A DNA stretch of 64,000 bases from Sulfurimonas sp. GTDB lineage: Bacteria; Campylobacterota; Campylobacteria; Campylobacterales; Sulfurimonadaceae. Where the stretch lies: assembly GCF_041583195.1 (NCBI RefSeq), contig NZ_JBFHGL010000002.1, forward strand, positions 248,001 to 312,000. The letters run 5' to 3'. Shown piece after piece: positions 8,971 to 17,932 of the stretch. A program made the translations under genes and the position numbers. The notes under the pieces were generated by a model. The model made no database searches. It was not told the origin of the DNA and saw only the letters and a program-made list of their open reading frames with translations. Position 1 is the first letter of the stretch, and each line of letters begins with the position of its first letter.

Positions 8971-9449
8971 TGAAAAAAATATATATGCCCTTACTTATAC
9001 TATCAGCTGTACTATCTGCTAACAATGATGATCTATCATGGGTAGATAAACAAGTAAATGCAATTAAACCACCTAGAGATGGTGAAAGTATGAGAAATAT
9101 CTCTAGTATTAGAAATCCTTTTGTTTTTTTAAAGAAAAATTTAACTAACAAAGATGATAAAAATACAAAGGCTACTCCAAGAACAATTGTAACTGCAAAT
9201 AAAGATAAAGACAGTAAAACTAACTCTAGTTTGGAAAAAACACCTGTATTTACTACACATTCATTTATACTTGGTGCTATAATCAATAATACAGCACTGA
9301 TAAATGGTAAATGGCATAAAATAGGTGAAACTATAAATGGATATAAGATCACTAAAATTAATAAAAAAACAGTTAATTTACAAAGTGGTTCAAAAACTAA
9401 GGTGCTCTCAACAGCAACTGAAAATCCAAAACTAAAATTTAAAAAATAG
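8970..9449 (+). CDS. ctsR: PilP/GspC-like periplasmic protein, CtsR-like
   Basis: I place the start at ATG 8970, in a TAATG overlap with the previous stop, because it gives a clean signal peptide (MKKIYMPLLILSAVLSA). Residues 20-95 are a low-complexity Lys/Asn/Thr-rich linker. The C-terminal 55 residues (FILGAIINNTALING then WHKIGETINGYKITKI) form the HR/PilP-type domain that contacts the secretin. Position just before the secretin matches C. jejuni ctsR, needed for natural transformation. An alternative ATG at 8952 would add six residues and spoil the signal peptide. The role is inferred from domain and gene order. Confidence 0.65.
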   Translation: MKKIYMPLLILSAVLSANNDDLSWVDKQVNAIKPPRDGESMRNISSIRNPFVFLKKNLTNKDDKNTKATPRTIVTANKDKDSKTNSSLEKTPVFTTHSFILGAIINNTALINGKWHKIGETINGYKITKINKKTVNLQSGSKTKVLSTATENPKLKFKK

Positions 9450-9462
9450 GTAGGTTAAAAAT

Positions 9463-11058
9463 ATGAAATTACTACAGAAAATTGCATTCAGTGCTCTACT
9501 AAGTACACTCTTGTCACTACAGGTAAATGCTGATTGTTCTTATGAACTTTTTAGTGTTAGCTCTGCTAAAGATACAAAGATTGCAGACTTTATTGATCAA
9601 CTAAGTGATCAATGTGAATTCAGTGTTATTGTATCAGACCCGCATGCGCAAAAGTTTATGGATACACCATTAAATAAAACACATCTAAAAAATCTAACTA
9701 TAACAGAAGTGCTAGATATAATATTATTAGAAAACAACCTATCATATAAATTAGAAAACAACCTACTAAAAATTTCATATCTAACTACAAAAGTTTTTCC
9801 AATAGACTATATTTTATCACAAAGAAAAGCAACAGCTTCAACTGATGTTACACTTAGTTCATCAAACTCTCAAGCTTCAGGTGGCGGGCAATCAGGTGGT
9901 CAAGAAGGAGTTGCAGGTGGTACATCATCTACAGCCCAATCTGGTATTAAAATTGAGACAAATGATGAAGTTAAATTCTGGGAACAACTTGATTTAGAAT
10001 TACAACAAGTTCTAAACCGCCCTGAAGATCTATATATCGCATCTTCACCAATCATCAATAAAAATGCAGGTCTAATTACAGTAACTGCCACGGCTAAGCA
10101 GATGAAAAGGCTTGAATCATATCTTAAAAAATTACAAGAAAAAGTACAATTACAGGTTTTAATCGATGTTCAACTTTTATCTGTAACAATGAGTGAAGGT
10201 AAAACTACCGGTGTAGATTGGTCACAACTATATAAATTACAAAATATAGATATATCTCTTGATACTAAACATATAAGAAATGTTACAAAATTTGATCAAG
10301 ACTCGAATCAGATAACTGAAGGTGCATATAATCTAGGTAAGGATATAGCTAGTATAATTAGTATTGAAGCTGATGTAAGTCTAAATGAAGTTGTAAAATT
10401 TTTACAAACTCAGGGTGATGTAAGCTCAATTTCAAATCCTAAAGTTTTAACGCTTAATAATCAGCCGGCTCTTATTACAGCTGGTACTGAGTACTTTTAT
10501 AAAGTAAAATCATCGACTAACCAACAAGGTTCTGGTGGTGGAGTTGCTGCAACAACGCAAGAAGAGTCTGTGGAATCCGTATTTGCCGGTGTATTATTAA
10601 ATATTACTCCTGAAATCTCAGACGATGACACAATTACATTAAAAATAAATCCTTCATTATCTGAGACTAGGTCTGATCTTAGTCAAAGCACTTCTGTAGA
10701 TAGGGTTATGCCACCGGATTTAAATAGACGTCAATTATCATCCGTTGTAACTGTTAAAAGTGGAAACAGAATTATTTTAGGCGGTTTAATAAACACTAGA
10801 AATAACCAAGATTCAAACAAAGTTCCTATATTAGGTGATATCCCTGGTTTATCTTATCTATTTAGATATGAATCTAGTTCTAAACAAGTGGAAGAGCTTG
10901 TAATTGTTATCGAAACTCATATTATTGAAAAATCAAACAATGATCTATCTCTTGCAGACCTTGGATATCAAGGTATTACAAACGAACTTGTTAATGATAG
11001 TAGAAAATCAATAACTAAAGAGATTGATTCTTTAGAAAAAGAAGAAAATGAAATCTAG
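9463..11058 (+). CDS. ctsD: Outer-membrane secretin, CtsD/PilQ/MshL family
   Basis: Secretins form the outer-membrane channel through which pseudopili or DNA pass. A signal peptide (about residues 1-23) is followed by N-domains, a Gly/Ser/Gln-rich linker at about 128-160, and the secretin domain from about 310 with VSSISNPKVLTLNNQPALI and the signature LGDIPGLSYLF at about 457. At 531 residues it is of MshL/PilQ size. An AGGTAGG ribosome binding site precedes the ATG. In C. jejuni the orthologous position is ctsD, essential for DNA uptake. The last 11 bases overlap ctsP. The family is certain; the transformation role is inferred from gene order. Confidence 0.88.
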   Translation: MKLLQKIAFSALLSTLLSLQVNADCSYELFSVSSAKDTKIADFIDQLSDQCEFSVIVSDPHAQKFMDTPLNKTHLKNLTITEVLDIILLENNLSYKLENNLLKISYLTTKVFPIDYILSQRKATASTDVTLSSSNSQASGGGQSGGQEGVAGGTSSTAQSGIKIETNDEVKFWEQLDLELQQVLNRPEDLYIASSPIINKNAGLITVTATAKQMKRLESYLKKLQEKVQLQVLIDVQLLSVTMSEGKTTGVDWSQLYKLQNIDISLDTKHIRNVTKFDQDSNQITEGAYNLGKDIASIISIEADVSLNEVVKFLQTQGDVSSISNPKVLTLNNQPALITAGTEYFYKVKSSTNQQGSGGGVAATTQEESVESVFAGVLLNITPEISDDDTITLKINPSLSETRSDLSQSTSVDRVMPPDLNRRQLSSVVTVKSGNRIILGGLINTRNNQDSNKVPILGDIPGLSYLFRYESSSKQVEELVIVIETHIIEKSNNDLSLADLGYQGITNELVNDSRKSITKEIDSLEKEENEI

Positions 11059-11857
11059 CATTTACAGTAACTCTAAAGATGTTTTTCTTGATACTGTAAA
11101 TCCTAAGGATTACGTTCAACTAGATCGCGTATCTACGATTTATCAGTCACTAAAAAACTCCGTTAAAAAGCCTCTTAAGATGATCTTATTATACGGAAAA
11201 CCGGGGACTGGTAAAAGTATGTTTCTATCAAAACTTTACCAAGACCTCTCAAAAACTCAAGAGATCCATTTTTATCAAACACCAATCGTAGATGAGAGTG
11301 AATTTTATAGAGTTTTAGCTCATGATCTGTATGGTTTTAATGAAGAAAAAGAGTTAAACTTCACACAGATGATGAAAATAATTCAAACAAAAGAATCAGA
11401 GGAAGTTCCACTAATTCTACTTGATGAAGCACAACTTTACTCAGACCCTTTGATGGAAAAAATCAGGCTGTTATCAGACACTAGAAAAGTAAAGTTTGTA
11501 ATAGCGCTACATAAAACTCAAACAGAAGATCTTATAGCAAAAGAACATTTTCAAACTAGAATATGGGAATCAATAGAGCTAAAAAATGCTTCTTTAGCTG
11601 AGATAAAAATATATATTCAAAAAAAACTAATGAAAGCAAACTGCTTTGATACGGCGAATATGTTTCATAATAATTCCGTTAAACTAATCTACAACCTAAC
11701 TAATGGTAACTATAGAGATACAAACAAATTACTTTATAGTGTGTTTGAAATATATGATCATTACTATAATAATAATATGTCAAAAATAAGCATGGATAAG
11801 GTATCCAATAAAATTATAGAGATGTCTGCAATACATACAGGACTTATTGATGCATAA
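11048..11857 (+). CDS. ctsP: AAA ATPase, CtsP/MshM/ExeA-like
   Basis: The protein is an AAA-type ATPase with Walker A GKPGTGKS at residues 50-57 and Walker B LILLDEAQ at about 122-129, the ExeA/MshM type of ATPase found next to secretins. C. jejuni CtsP, in the same position, is a membrane-associated nucleotide-binding protein needed for transformation. No transmembrane segment or C-terminal peptidoglycan-binding domain is seen, unlike Aeromonas ExeA. The ATG overlaps the secretin stop by 11 bases, and the next gene starts within its last 8 bases. The family assignment is firm; the exact action on DNA or on secretin assembly is not shown by sequence. Confidence 0.8.
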   Translation: MKSSIYSNSKDVFLDTVNPKDYVQLDRVSTIYQSLKNSVKKPLKMILLYGKPGTGKSMFLSKLYQDLSKTQEIHFYQTPIVDESEFYRVLAHDLYGFNEEKELNFTQMMKIIQTKESEEVPLILLDEAQLYSDPLMEKIRLLSDTRKVKFVIALHKTQTEDLIAKEHFQTRIWESIELKNASLAEIKIYIQKKLMKANCFDTANMFHNNSVKLIYNLTNGNYRDTNKLLYSVFEIYDHYYNNNMSKISMDKVSNKIIEMSAIHTGLIDA

Positions 11858-12662
11858 TATTCATGAACTAGAACAAAGATGGTTAAAGTATAAAATTAAG
11901 TTTTTTCTACCTTATTTTATAACTGTATTTTTCTTAATAATTTTAGCAATTACTTTATATTTTATATTTGATTCTAAAAAAGAAAACAATATTTTAACTA
12001 AACAGGAAATCAAAAAAGAGGAACCATTACTAACAGTTAAAAAAGAGATTACAGAAACAATAAAAGAAGTACCAGTACAAAATATTCAAGTTAAACTACA
12101 AGAACCTACTCTGATAACAGAACCTACTAAAATTGAAGAAAAAACAACTTCTAATAAAAATATAATTCTAACACCATCTCTGGATTTTATGAAAAAGCTT
12201 AGAACAGATTCCTTTAATTCATATAACGATCAAGTTGATAGGGAATATCAACAAAGTTCACAGAAAATATATAAAAACAAAGAAGACCTGATTGAAGAAG
12301 ACAATCTAGAAATTGAACAAAATACAGAAAAACCAAAAATCAGCATTACAAGACAAGAAGATCATAATGATATAAAAGATGTTATTAAAAGGTTCAAAAA
12401 AAACAACAACCCTACACTTAGTTTATTTGTAGCTAAGAAATATTATAAACTTGGTGAGTATCAAAAAGCTTATAATTATGCATTAATTACGAATGAAATA
12501 AACAATGAAATAGAAGATAGTTGGATAATATTTGCGAAATCTTTAGTAAAATTAAACAAAAGAGACAAAGCTATACAAACATTAACAAAGTATGTAAACC
12601 ATTCTGGTTCAGGTAATGCAAAAGTATTACTAGATGATATAAAAGCGGGAAAATTTAAATGA
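11850..12662 (+). CDS. MshN-like membrane-anchored TPR protein of the Cts cluster
   Basis: I choose ATG 11850, eight bases inside the ctsP end, over the TTG at 11847. Residues 15-41 form one transmembrane helix, 45-180 are a highly charged low-complexity region, and the C-terminal 90 residues show helical repeats (YYKLGEYQKAYNYAL and SLVKLNKRDKAIQTL) typical of TPR units. This is the layout of MshN, which is encoded between the ATPase and secretion genes of MSHA pilus clusters. A gene at the same position exists in the C. jejuni cts operon. The biochemical role is unknown; scaffold or partner binding is the usual TPR function. Confidence 0.62.
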   Translation: MHNIHELEQRWLKYKIKFFLPYFITVFFLIILAITLYFIFDSKKENNILTKQEIKKEEPLLTVKKEITETIKEVPVQNIQVKLQEPTLITEPTKIEEKTTSNKNIILTPSLDFMKKLRTDSFNSYNDQVDREYQQSSQKIYKNKEDLIEEDNLEIEQNTEKPKISITRQEDHNDIKDVIKRFKKNNNPTLSLFVAKKYYKLGEYQKAYNYALITNEINNEIEDSWIIFAKSLVKLNKRDKAIQTLTKYVNHSGSGNAKVLLDDIKAGKFK

Positions 12663-13201
12663 AAATAATTTATTTACTATTACTATCAACTATATTATTT
12701 GCAGATGTTAAAGATGACATGTTTAATCTATATCAAAATGAAAAGTATGAAGATGTGTGTAATTTAGGTCACTCTTGGTTAGACAGTAATATCAGAGATG
12801 AAGAGTTTGTATCTTTATATGCATTTAGTTGTCTAAAATCTGACTATATAGATAGGCTCTCTATTCCTATTTCAGTGCTAAAATTTTCAAAAGAATCAAG
12901 ATCAAATTCGGCATATTTTTCTGTTATATTGATGCAGAAAAAACTACTATATCACGCTCTAGTTGATAACTATGATCTATCAAAATTGCATCTTCCTAGT
13001 ACAGACTATATACTATCAAAAGTATTTGATCTATATTCTAAACTAGGTACACATGAAAGAAGAAATGTATATTTTTTTAATGATGAGGAGAATCCAAGAG
13101 TAAACTACAAACTCTATCTTGTACAAGATGATAAACTTAGTAAAATTGTAATTGAAGAGTTTTTTGATAAAATATCAATACAACGTCATGTTTATTGGTA
13201 A
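12659..13201 (+). CDS. Secreted protein of unknown function in the Cts cluster
   Basis: I do not recognise this 180-residue protein. It begins with a signal peptide (MKIIYLLLLSTILFA) and continues as a mostly helical mature domain, with MFNLYQNEKYEDVCNLG near its start resembling a TPR-type helix pair and two cysteines at about residues 33 and 56. The start overlaps the stop of the TPR gene (ATGA), and ctsE follows 13 bases later, so it belongs to the same transcript. A periplasmic helper for secretin or pseudopilus assembly (pilotin-like) is possible but unproven. It lacks a lipobox, which argues against a classical pilotin. Confidence 0.6.
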   Translation: MKIIYLLLLSTILFADVKDDMFNLYQNEKYEDVCNLGHSWLDSNIRDEEFVSLYAFSCLKSDYIDRLSIPISVLKFSKESRSNSAYFSVILMQKKLLYHALVDNYDLSKLHLPSTDYILSKVFDLYSKLGTHERRNVYFFNDEENPRVNYKLYLVQDDKLSKIVIEEFFDKISIQRHVYW

Positions 13202-13214
13202 TGGAGTGAACTAA

Positions 13215-14948
13215 ATGGATAGGATAACTAAAGATTTACTAGAAAGTGGTCTTATAATGAAAGGCCAAGTTGACAGACTTAAGGCCAAAGGTGTTACTTC
13301 AACTCTAATTTTAAAACATATTACACAGTCTGGTTTTATGACTATGGATAGGCTTGTGCGCTATATAGTAGATAAAATTAGAAAAGGTGTGTATGACCTT
13401 TCTATAATTTCAGATTATGATTATATTCGTGAAGATGTAGTGTTAAAAAAACTATCAGAGGGATTAGGTTTAGAGTTTATAGATCTGGATAATATAGATG
13501 TTGATCACGATTTAACAAATAAAATACCACTTCATCAGTTGCAAAAATATCATGCACTACCATTGTATCAAGATGATCTAAATGTATATATAGCTATTAA
13601 TGATCCATTAGATATTGAAGCCAAAGAATCACTTCAAAGACTATTTCCAAGAAAGCCTATTAAATTAAAAGTTGCAGTTAACAAACAGATACAAAACAAC
13701 TTATTTAAAGTTGAGTTAAAAGATAAAGAAAAAGTACTTGTTAAAAAAGTAAGAGATGAATTAAACTCTATAAGTTCTATTGAAGAACAACAAGAAGCTT
13801 CATCTATCTTACTTTTAATTGACGTAATTTTAAATGCATGTATTAAAGGTCGTGCAAGTGATATTCATATTGAACCTAGTGAGAGAAACTGTTCGGTACG
13901 CGGTCGTATAGATGGTAAACTGTCTGAAATATTTATTTTTCCAAAAGATATTTTTGCACCGCTCACTTCTCGTTTAAAACTACTGGCAAACCTAGATATA
14001 GCAGAGAAAAGAAAACCACAAGATGGTCGTTTTTCTACTGAAGTAGGAAAACTAGAATACGATTTTCGTATCTCAACCCTACCTACACTTTACGGTGAAT
14101 CTATTGTTATGCGTGTACTTGATAAACAAAAAGCCCTTGTAAAGCTTGAAGAAGCTGGTATGGATAGTGAAAGCTATCACAAACTTCTTAAAGGCCTGGC
14201 TGCACCGTATGGTATTATATTGGTAACTGGTCCAACGGGAAGTGGTAAGACAACAACTCTTTACGGTGCACTTAATGAACTAAAAGATCCTGCCGATAAA
14301 GTAATTACGGTTGAGGATCCTGTTGAGTATAGAATGAACTTAATTCAGCAAGTTCAGGTAAATGCTAAAGTTGGTTTAGGATTTGCCGATGCTCTTCGTT
14401 CAATACTTCGTCAAGATCCTGATAAAATTATGATTGGTGAGATTCGCGATCAGGAAACGTTAGAAATTGCAATCAAAGCGGCCCTTACTGGTCACTTAGT
14501 AATCTCAACACTCCACACTAATGATTCAATTTCGGCAATTCCTCGTATGGCAGATATGGGTATACAACACTATTTAATATCTGGTGCATTGGTTGCTATT
14601 CAGGCACAAAGACTTGTTAGAAAAATATGTCCAAACTGTAAAGTGGAAGAGGAAATATCTGCTTCAACACTTGAAGAATTACACGAATTTATTCCTGAAG
14701 GATCTAAATTTTATACAGGTGCCGGATGTAAGGAGTGTAATGAAACGGGATATTCTGGTAGAGAGATGATTTGTGAAGTATTAAATATTAGTGAGGAGTT
14801 ATCTTCTCTAATTGCAAAAGGTGCTTCAAAAGACGACATGACAAGACAAGCTGAAGAAGATGGTTTTATTAGTATATTTGAAAACGGTATACAAAAAGCA
14901 TTATCAGGTATAACAAGTCTTGGAGAAATATTAAGGGTGGCAAAATAA
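13215..14948 (+). CDS. ctsE: Secretion/pilus assembly ATPase, CtsE (GspE/PilB/MshE family)
   Basis: This hexameric cytoplasmic ATPase would drive pseudopilus assembly. An N-terminal MshE/GspE-N type domain (about residues 1-150) precedes the ATPase core with Walker A GPTGSGKT at 339-346, the Asp box around 362-371, Walker B IMIGEIRD at 405-412 and the His box around 427-435 (GHLVISTLHTND). A four-cysteine zinc site follows (CPNC, then CKEC). At 577 residues it is full length. It sits directly before the GspF-like gene, with overlapping stop and start. C. jejuni CtsE is the equivalent and is needed for DNA uptake. Confidence 0.9.
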   Translation: MDRITKDLLESGLIMKGQVDRLKAKGVTSTLILKHITQSGFMTMDRLVRYIVDKIRKGVYDLSIISDYDYIREDVVLKKLSEGLGLEFIDLDNIDVDHDLTNKIPLHQLQKYHALPLYQDDLNVYIAINDPLDIEAKESLQRLFPRKPIKLKVAVNKQIQNNLFKVELKDKEKVLVKKVRDELNSISSIEEQQEASSILLLIDVILNACIKGRASDIHIEPSERNCSVRGRIDGKLSEIFIFPKDIFAPLTSRLKLLANLDIAEKRKPQDGRFSTEVGKLEYDFRISTLPTLYGESIVMRVLDKQKALVKLEEAGMDSESYHKLLKGLAAPYGIILVTGPTGSGKTTTLYGALNELKDPADKVITVEDPVEYRMNLIQQVQVNAKVGLGFADALRSILRQDPDKIMIGEIRDQETLEIAIKAALTGHLVISTLHTNDSISAIPRMADMGIQHYLISGALVAIQAQRLVRKICPNCKVEEEISASTLEELHEFIPEGSKFYTGAGCKECNETGYSGREMICEVLNISEELSSLIAKGASKDDMTRQAEEDGFISIFENGIQKALSGITSLGEILRVAK

Positions 14949-16195
14949 TGGAATTCTTTCAAGCTACGGTACTTACACAAGGTAAAAAGAAAACTCATGG
15001 TTTTTATGCAAAAGACAGAAAAGATGCTTCCGATATAGCTAAAATTAAATACTCAGGCCTTTTAATAAAAGTTGAAGAAGCTACAGAACCAATTGATCTT
15101 AAATTTAAAAGAATTAAGACAGAACTTCTTCAAAATGTTAAAAAGCGTAAAGTTAAACCAGATGCACTTATTGCAGCAATTAGACAGATGGCAGTTATGA
15201 CAAATGCCGGTATATCTATTCACGATTCTATTACAGAAGTTGCTGCTTCAACGCCTGATGAAAATCTTCAATATGTTCTTGATAAACTTGCAGATGATAT
15301 AAATGCAGGTAATGCTCTTTCAAAAGCAATGGAGAATTTTAGATTTGAGCTTGGTAATCTTACAATTGCCATGGTAAAACTTGGAGAGAAAACTGGTAAC
15401 CTTGATGACGCACTAAATTCATTAGCAGAGATGTTAGAAGAGATTAGATCAAATGTTGTTAAATTTAAAAAAGCAATGGCATACCCAAGAAACGTTATGA
15501 TAGCCATGGCTATTGCTTTTACAGTTTTAATATCTTATGTTGTACCACAATTTAAAGATATTTTTGAAAGTTTAAATGCAGAATTACCAATGCCTACTCA
15601 AATATTATTAACACTTGAGTATGTTTTTAATAATTACGGTCCATATGTATTAGCTATCTTAGCTATATCTTTTTTTACACTAAACTATCTAATAAATAAC
15701 TATAAACACATACGATTTGGTTGGCATAAACTACTTCTAAGAACTTATCTAATAAAAAATATTATCAAATATGCTACACTTAATAGGTTTACACTAGTAT
15801 TTTCAGAACTTGTTCGTGCGGGTATTCCTATCGCTGAAGCCTTAGATACAGCAATAGATATGATTGACAACCTACCTTTAAAAACAAAGCTAGCACAGGT
15901 TAGGATATCTGTTGAAAAAGGTGCTATGCTTAATGATGGTCTGCGTGAAACAGAACTTTTTGAAAGTATGATTACTCAAATGGTTAAAGCAGGTGAAGAT
16001 GGTGGTGCTCTTGATAAGATGATGGAGAAAGTTGCAGATTATTATAAGATGCGTTTCGATGCTATTATTGACAACTTATCATCTGCAATTGAGCCTATTA
16101 TGCTTTTATTAATAGCTGGTATGGTTATTCTCTTAGCACTTGGTATATTCTTACCTATGTGGGATATGGGTAATGCTGTTCAAGGTAGACATTAA
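14948..16195 (+). CDS. ctsF: Inner-membrane platform protein, CtsF (GspF/PilC family)
   Basis: This polytopic platform protein transmits work from the CtsE ATPase to the growing pseudopilus. It has two copies of the GspF domain (about residues 70-195 and 270-395), each with the family pattern MTNAGISIHDSI and LVRAGIPIAEAL, and three hydrophobic segments near 180-200, 230-255 and 382-405. Its 415 residues are normal for the family. The start overlaps the ctsE stop by one base. The stop is immediately followed by the convergent stop of yigZ, with no room for a separate terminator. Confidence 0.9.
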   Translation: MEFFQATVLTQGKKKTHGFYAKDRKDASDIAKIKYSGLLIKVEEATEPIDLKFKRIKTELLQNVKKRKVKPDALIAAIRQMAVMTNAGISIHDSITEVAASTPDENLQYVLDKLADDINAGNALSKAMENFRFELGNLTIAMVKLGEKTGNLDDALNSLAEMLEEIRSNVVKFKKAMAYPRNVMIAMAIAFTVLISYVVPQFKDIFESLNAELPMPTQILLTLEYVFNNYGPYVLAILAISFFTLNYLINNYKHIRFGWHKLLLRTYLIKNIIKYATLNRFTLVFSELVRAGIPIAEALDTAIDMIDNLPLKTKLAQVRISVEKGAMLNDGLRETELFESMITQMVKAGEDGGALDKMMEKVADYYKMRFDAIIDNLSSAIEPIMLLLIAGMVILLALGIFLPMWDMGNAVQGRH

Positions 16196-16765
16196 TTAAT
16201 TAATTATTAGTCTATCTGCTTTATTAAAAAAATCATCTAAGTTTTTCTTAGTTGATTTTATTCTAAATTTTGCATCTTTCTCAAATTCTTTATCAATTAT
16301 TTTTATATCGTATTCAGAACATAAATGTTCAATTTTTCCTATATTAGCATAGCTTAAAGTGATCTCTTTAAGTATTTCATCTTTATACTCAAGTTTTTCC
16401 GCTTCATCAAGTACTAAATTTACGGCATCACTGTAAGCTCGAACTAAACCACCTGTTCCAAGTTTTGTTCCTCCAAAATATCTTACAACGATAACACCTA
16501 TATTCACTATATCAGCACCTTGAAGCACCATTAAAGATGGTTTTCCTGATGTTCCTTTTGGTTCACCGTCATCACTAGAAGACTCTACTATTTGATTGTA
16601 TTCATTTAGATACCTTGATGCAGTTACAAAATGTCTTGCTTTTGGATGTTGCTGTTTAAGCGATGCAAGAGTTTTTTCAAACTCTGCATATGGAGTAAGG
16701 TAAGTTATAAACTTAGATTGTTTAACTTCTAAAGTGTTTGTATATATTTTGTTTATATATTGCAT
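16196..16765 (-). CDS. yigZ: YigZ/IMPACT family protein
   Basis: The 189 residues match the UPF0029/IMPACT family, with the core motifs SSDDGEPKGTSGKP and VVRYFGGTKLGTGGLVRAYSDA, followed by a small C-terminal ferredoxin-like domain. The family is related to eukaryotic IMPACT, which regulates the Gcn2 kinase, and bacterial members have a fold related to ribosomal S5 domain 2. The bacterial function is not established. Its stop codon directly abuts that of ctsF on the other strand. It lies just downstream of yebC with no gap. Confidence 0.9.
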   Translation of the reverse strand: MQYINKIYTNTLEVKQSKFITYLTPYAEFEKTLASLKQQHPKARHFVTASRYLNEYNQIVESSSDDGEPKGTSGKPSLMVLQGADIVNIGVIVVRYFGGTKLGTGGLVRAYSDAVNLVLDEAEKLEYKDEILKEITLSYANIGKIEHLCSEYDIKIIDKEFEKDAKFRIKSTKKNLDDFFNKADRLIIN

Positions 16766-17476
16766 CTAAGCTATATTTGTAAATACCTTTTGAACATCTT
16801 CATCATCTTCAAGACGCTCTAAAATTTTATCTACATCGGCTTGCTGCTCTTCAGTAATAGATACTGGTGAATTAGCCATACGCTCTAATGTAGCTTTTTT
16901 GATCTCTACACCCATACCTTCTAGGGCTTCATTTAGAGTTCCAAAACTTGTGTAATCAGCTGTAACTAAAACCTCACCGTCTTCTACTTCAATCTCTTCA
17001 AGACCTGCATCTATTAATTCTAACTCTAACTCTTCAGGATCCATATCCTCTTTTAAGTCAAATTCAAAAAGTGCTTTTCTGTCAAACATAAACTCTAACG
17101 ATCCGTTTGTCAGCATTTCGCCATTATTTTTATTTAAAATACTTTTTACGTTTGCAACTGTACGTGTGTTGTTATCTGTAGCACATTCTATAAAAAGAAG
17201 TACACCATGAGGAGCTTTACCTTCAAAAGTAACTTCTGCCATGTCTGCAACATTTTTCTCAGTAGCTCTTTTAATAGCAGCTTCAATATTATCTTTTGGC
17301 ATATTTTCAGCTTTTGCATTTAATATAGCCGTACGAAGTTTAGGGTTTAGATCAGGGTCCCCTCCTCCTTCTTTTGCTGCCATAGTAATAACTTTTCCAA
17401 GTTTTGGAAACAACTTAGACATTGCTCCCCATCTTTTTAATTTTGATGCTTTTCTATATTCAAACGCTCTACCCAT
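16766..17476 (-). CDS. yebC: YebC/PmpR family protein
   Basis: This is a widely conserved 236-residue protein with the N-terminal signature [20 protein letters not shown] and the central [12 protein letters not shown] and [18 protein letters not shown] motifs. Family members were described as DNA-binding transcription regulators (PmpR), and some YebC proteins are now linked to translation of difficult polyproline sequences. Both roles are family knowledge, and nothing here decides between them. The gene starts 9 bases after the stop of an unknown upstream gene, with a GGAG-type ribosome binding site. Confidence 0.94.
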   Translation of the reverse strand: MGRAFEYRKASKLKRWGAMSKLFPKLGKVITMAAKEGGGDPDLNPKLRTAILNAKAENMPKDNIEAAIKRATEKNVADMAEVTFEGKAPHGVLLFIECATDNNTRTVANVKSILNKNNGEMLTNGSLEFMFDRKALFEFDLKEDMDPEELELELIDAGLEEIEVEDGEVLVTADYTSFGTLNEALEGMGVEIKKATLERMANSPVSITEEQQADVDKILERLEDDEDVQKVFTNIA

Positions 17477-17485
17477 AAATTTCTC

Positions 17486-17833
17486 CTAACTAACTTGTAT
17501 AATGCTTATTGCATCATCTTCACTATAATCTACTTTTATTTCACTTACATTATCATCTTTGATCAATTTTAAATTTAATTCTCTCTCATTAATTGATATC
17601 ATACTTTTTAATTCAACACTATAACCATCTAGTACTCCATCAAGTGCATCTACTATTTTTACACTTAACTTTAACCAATGACGCTTTAGTGTATCTTCTT
17701 CTTCAGCATACATACCACTTTCATCATATTCTAACTCATCAGCTTGATTAGCCACATTATTTAACTTGTTAAATAATCTTTGAGAATCAATAAAACTCAT
17801 CTTTAACTTTTCGTAATCTTCTTCAATTAACAT
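17486..17833 (-). CDS. Conserved-looking hypothetical protein, 115 residues
   Basis: I do not recognise this small acidic protein. It has no signal peptide or membrane segment. The first 70 residues are predicted helical, with an acidic linker (DELEYDESGMYAEEED), and the C-terminal 35 residues look like beta strands rich in Asp and Glu. It is the first gene of a minus-strand unit with yebC and yigZ and is driven by one half of the divergent dyad promoter upstream. Coding is supported by good codon use, tight spacing to yebC and the lack of a competing frame. Confidence 0.65.
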   Translation of the reverse strand: MLIEEDYEKLKMSFIDSQRLFNKLNNVANQADELEYDESGMYAEEEDTLKRHWLKLSVKIVDALDGVLDGYSVELKSMISINERELNLKLIKDDNVSEIKVDYSEDDAISIIQVS

Positions 17834-17873
17834 ATGATCTCTTAAGTAAAAATTTAATCGTATAATACCATAA

Positions 17874-17910
17874 GAATATTATAGCTAGCATTTTTTCTGC
17901 TATAATATTC
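17874..17910. promoter_or_regulatory. Divergent promoter with perfect 12-bp dyad symmetry
   Basis: The arms gaatattatagc (17874-17885) and gctataatattc (17899-17910) are exact inverted copies separated by 13 bases. Each arm holds a TATAAT -10 box facing outward: 17901-17906 on the + strand, preceded by TG plus one base as in extended -10 promoters, and 17878-17883 on the minus strand. They would serve the kinase-like gene at 17933 and the unknown gene ending at 17833. The -35 zone of each promoter falls on the -10 box of the other, so the two directions may exclude each other. The sequence is seen directly; promoter activity is inferred. Confidence 0.5.
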
Positions 17911-17932
17911 AAAAAAATTAATAAGTGCATAT

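Noticed and set aside
8960-9352. 130-residue minus-strand frame with hydrophobic stretches
   Set aside because: It lies fully opposite the PilP-like gene, lacks homology I recognise and breaks the strand order of an overlapping operon. It is a shadow of the real frame.
16196-16205. TTAATTAA-type repeat at the ctsF/yigZ junction
   Set aside because: It only reflects abutting convergent stop codons in AT-rich sequence and is too weak to be a terminator or an attachment site.
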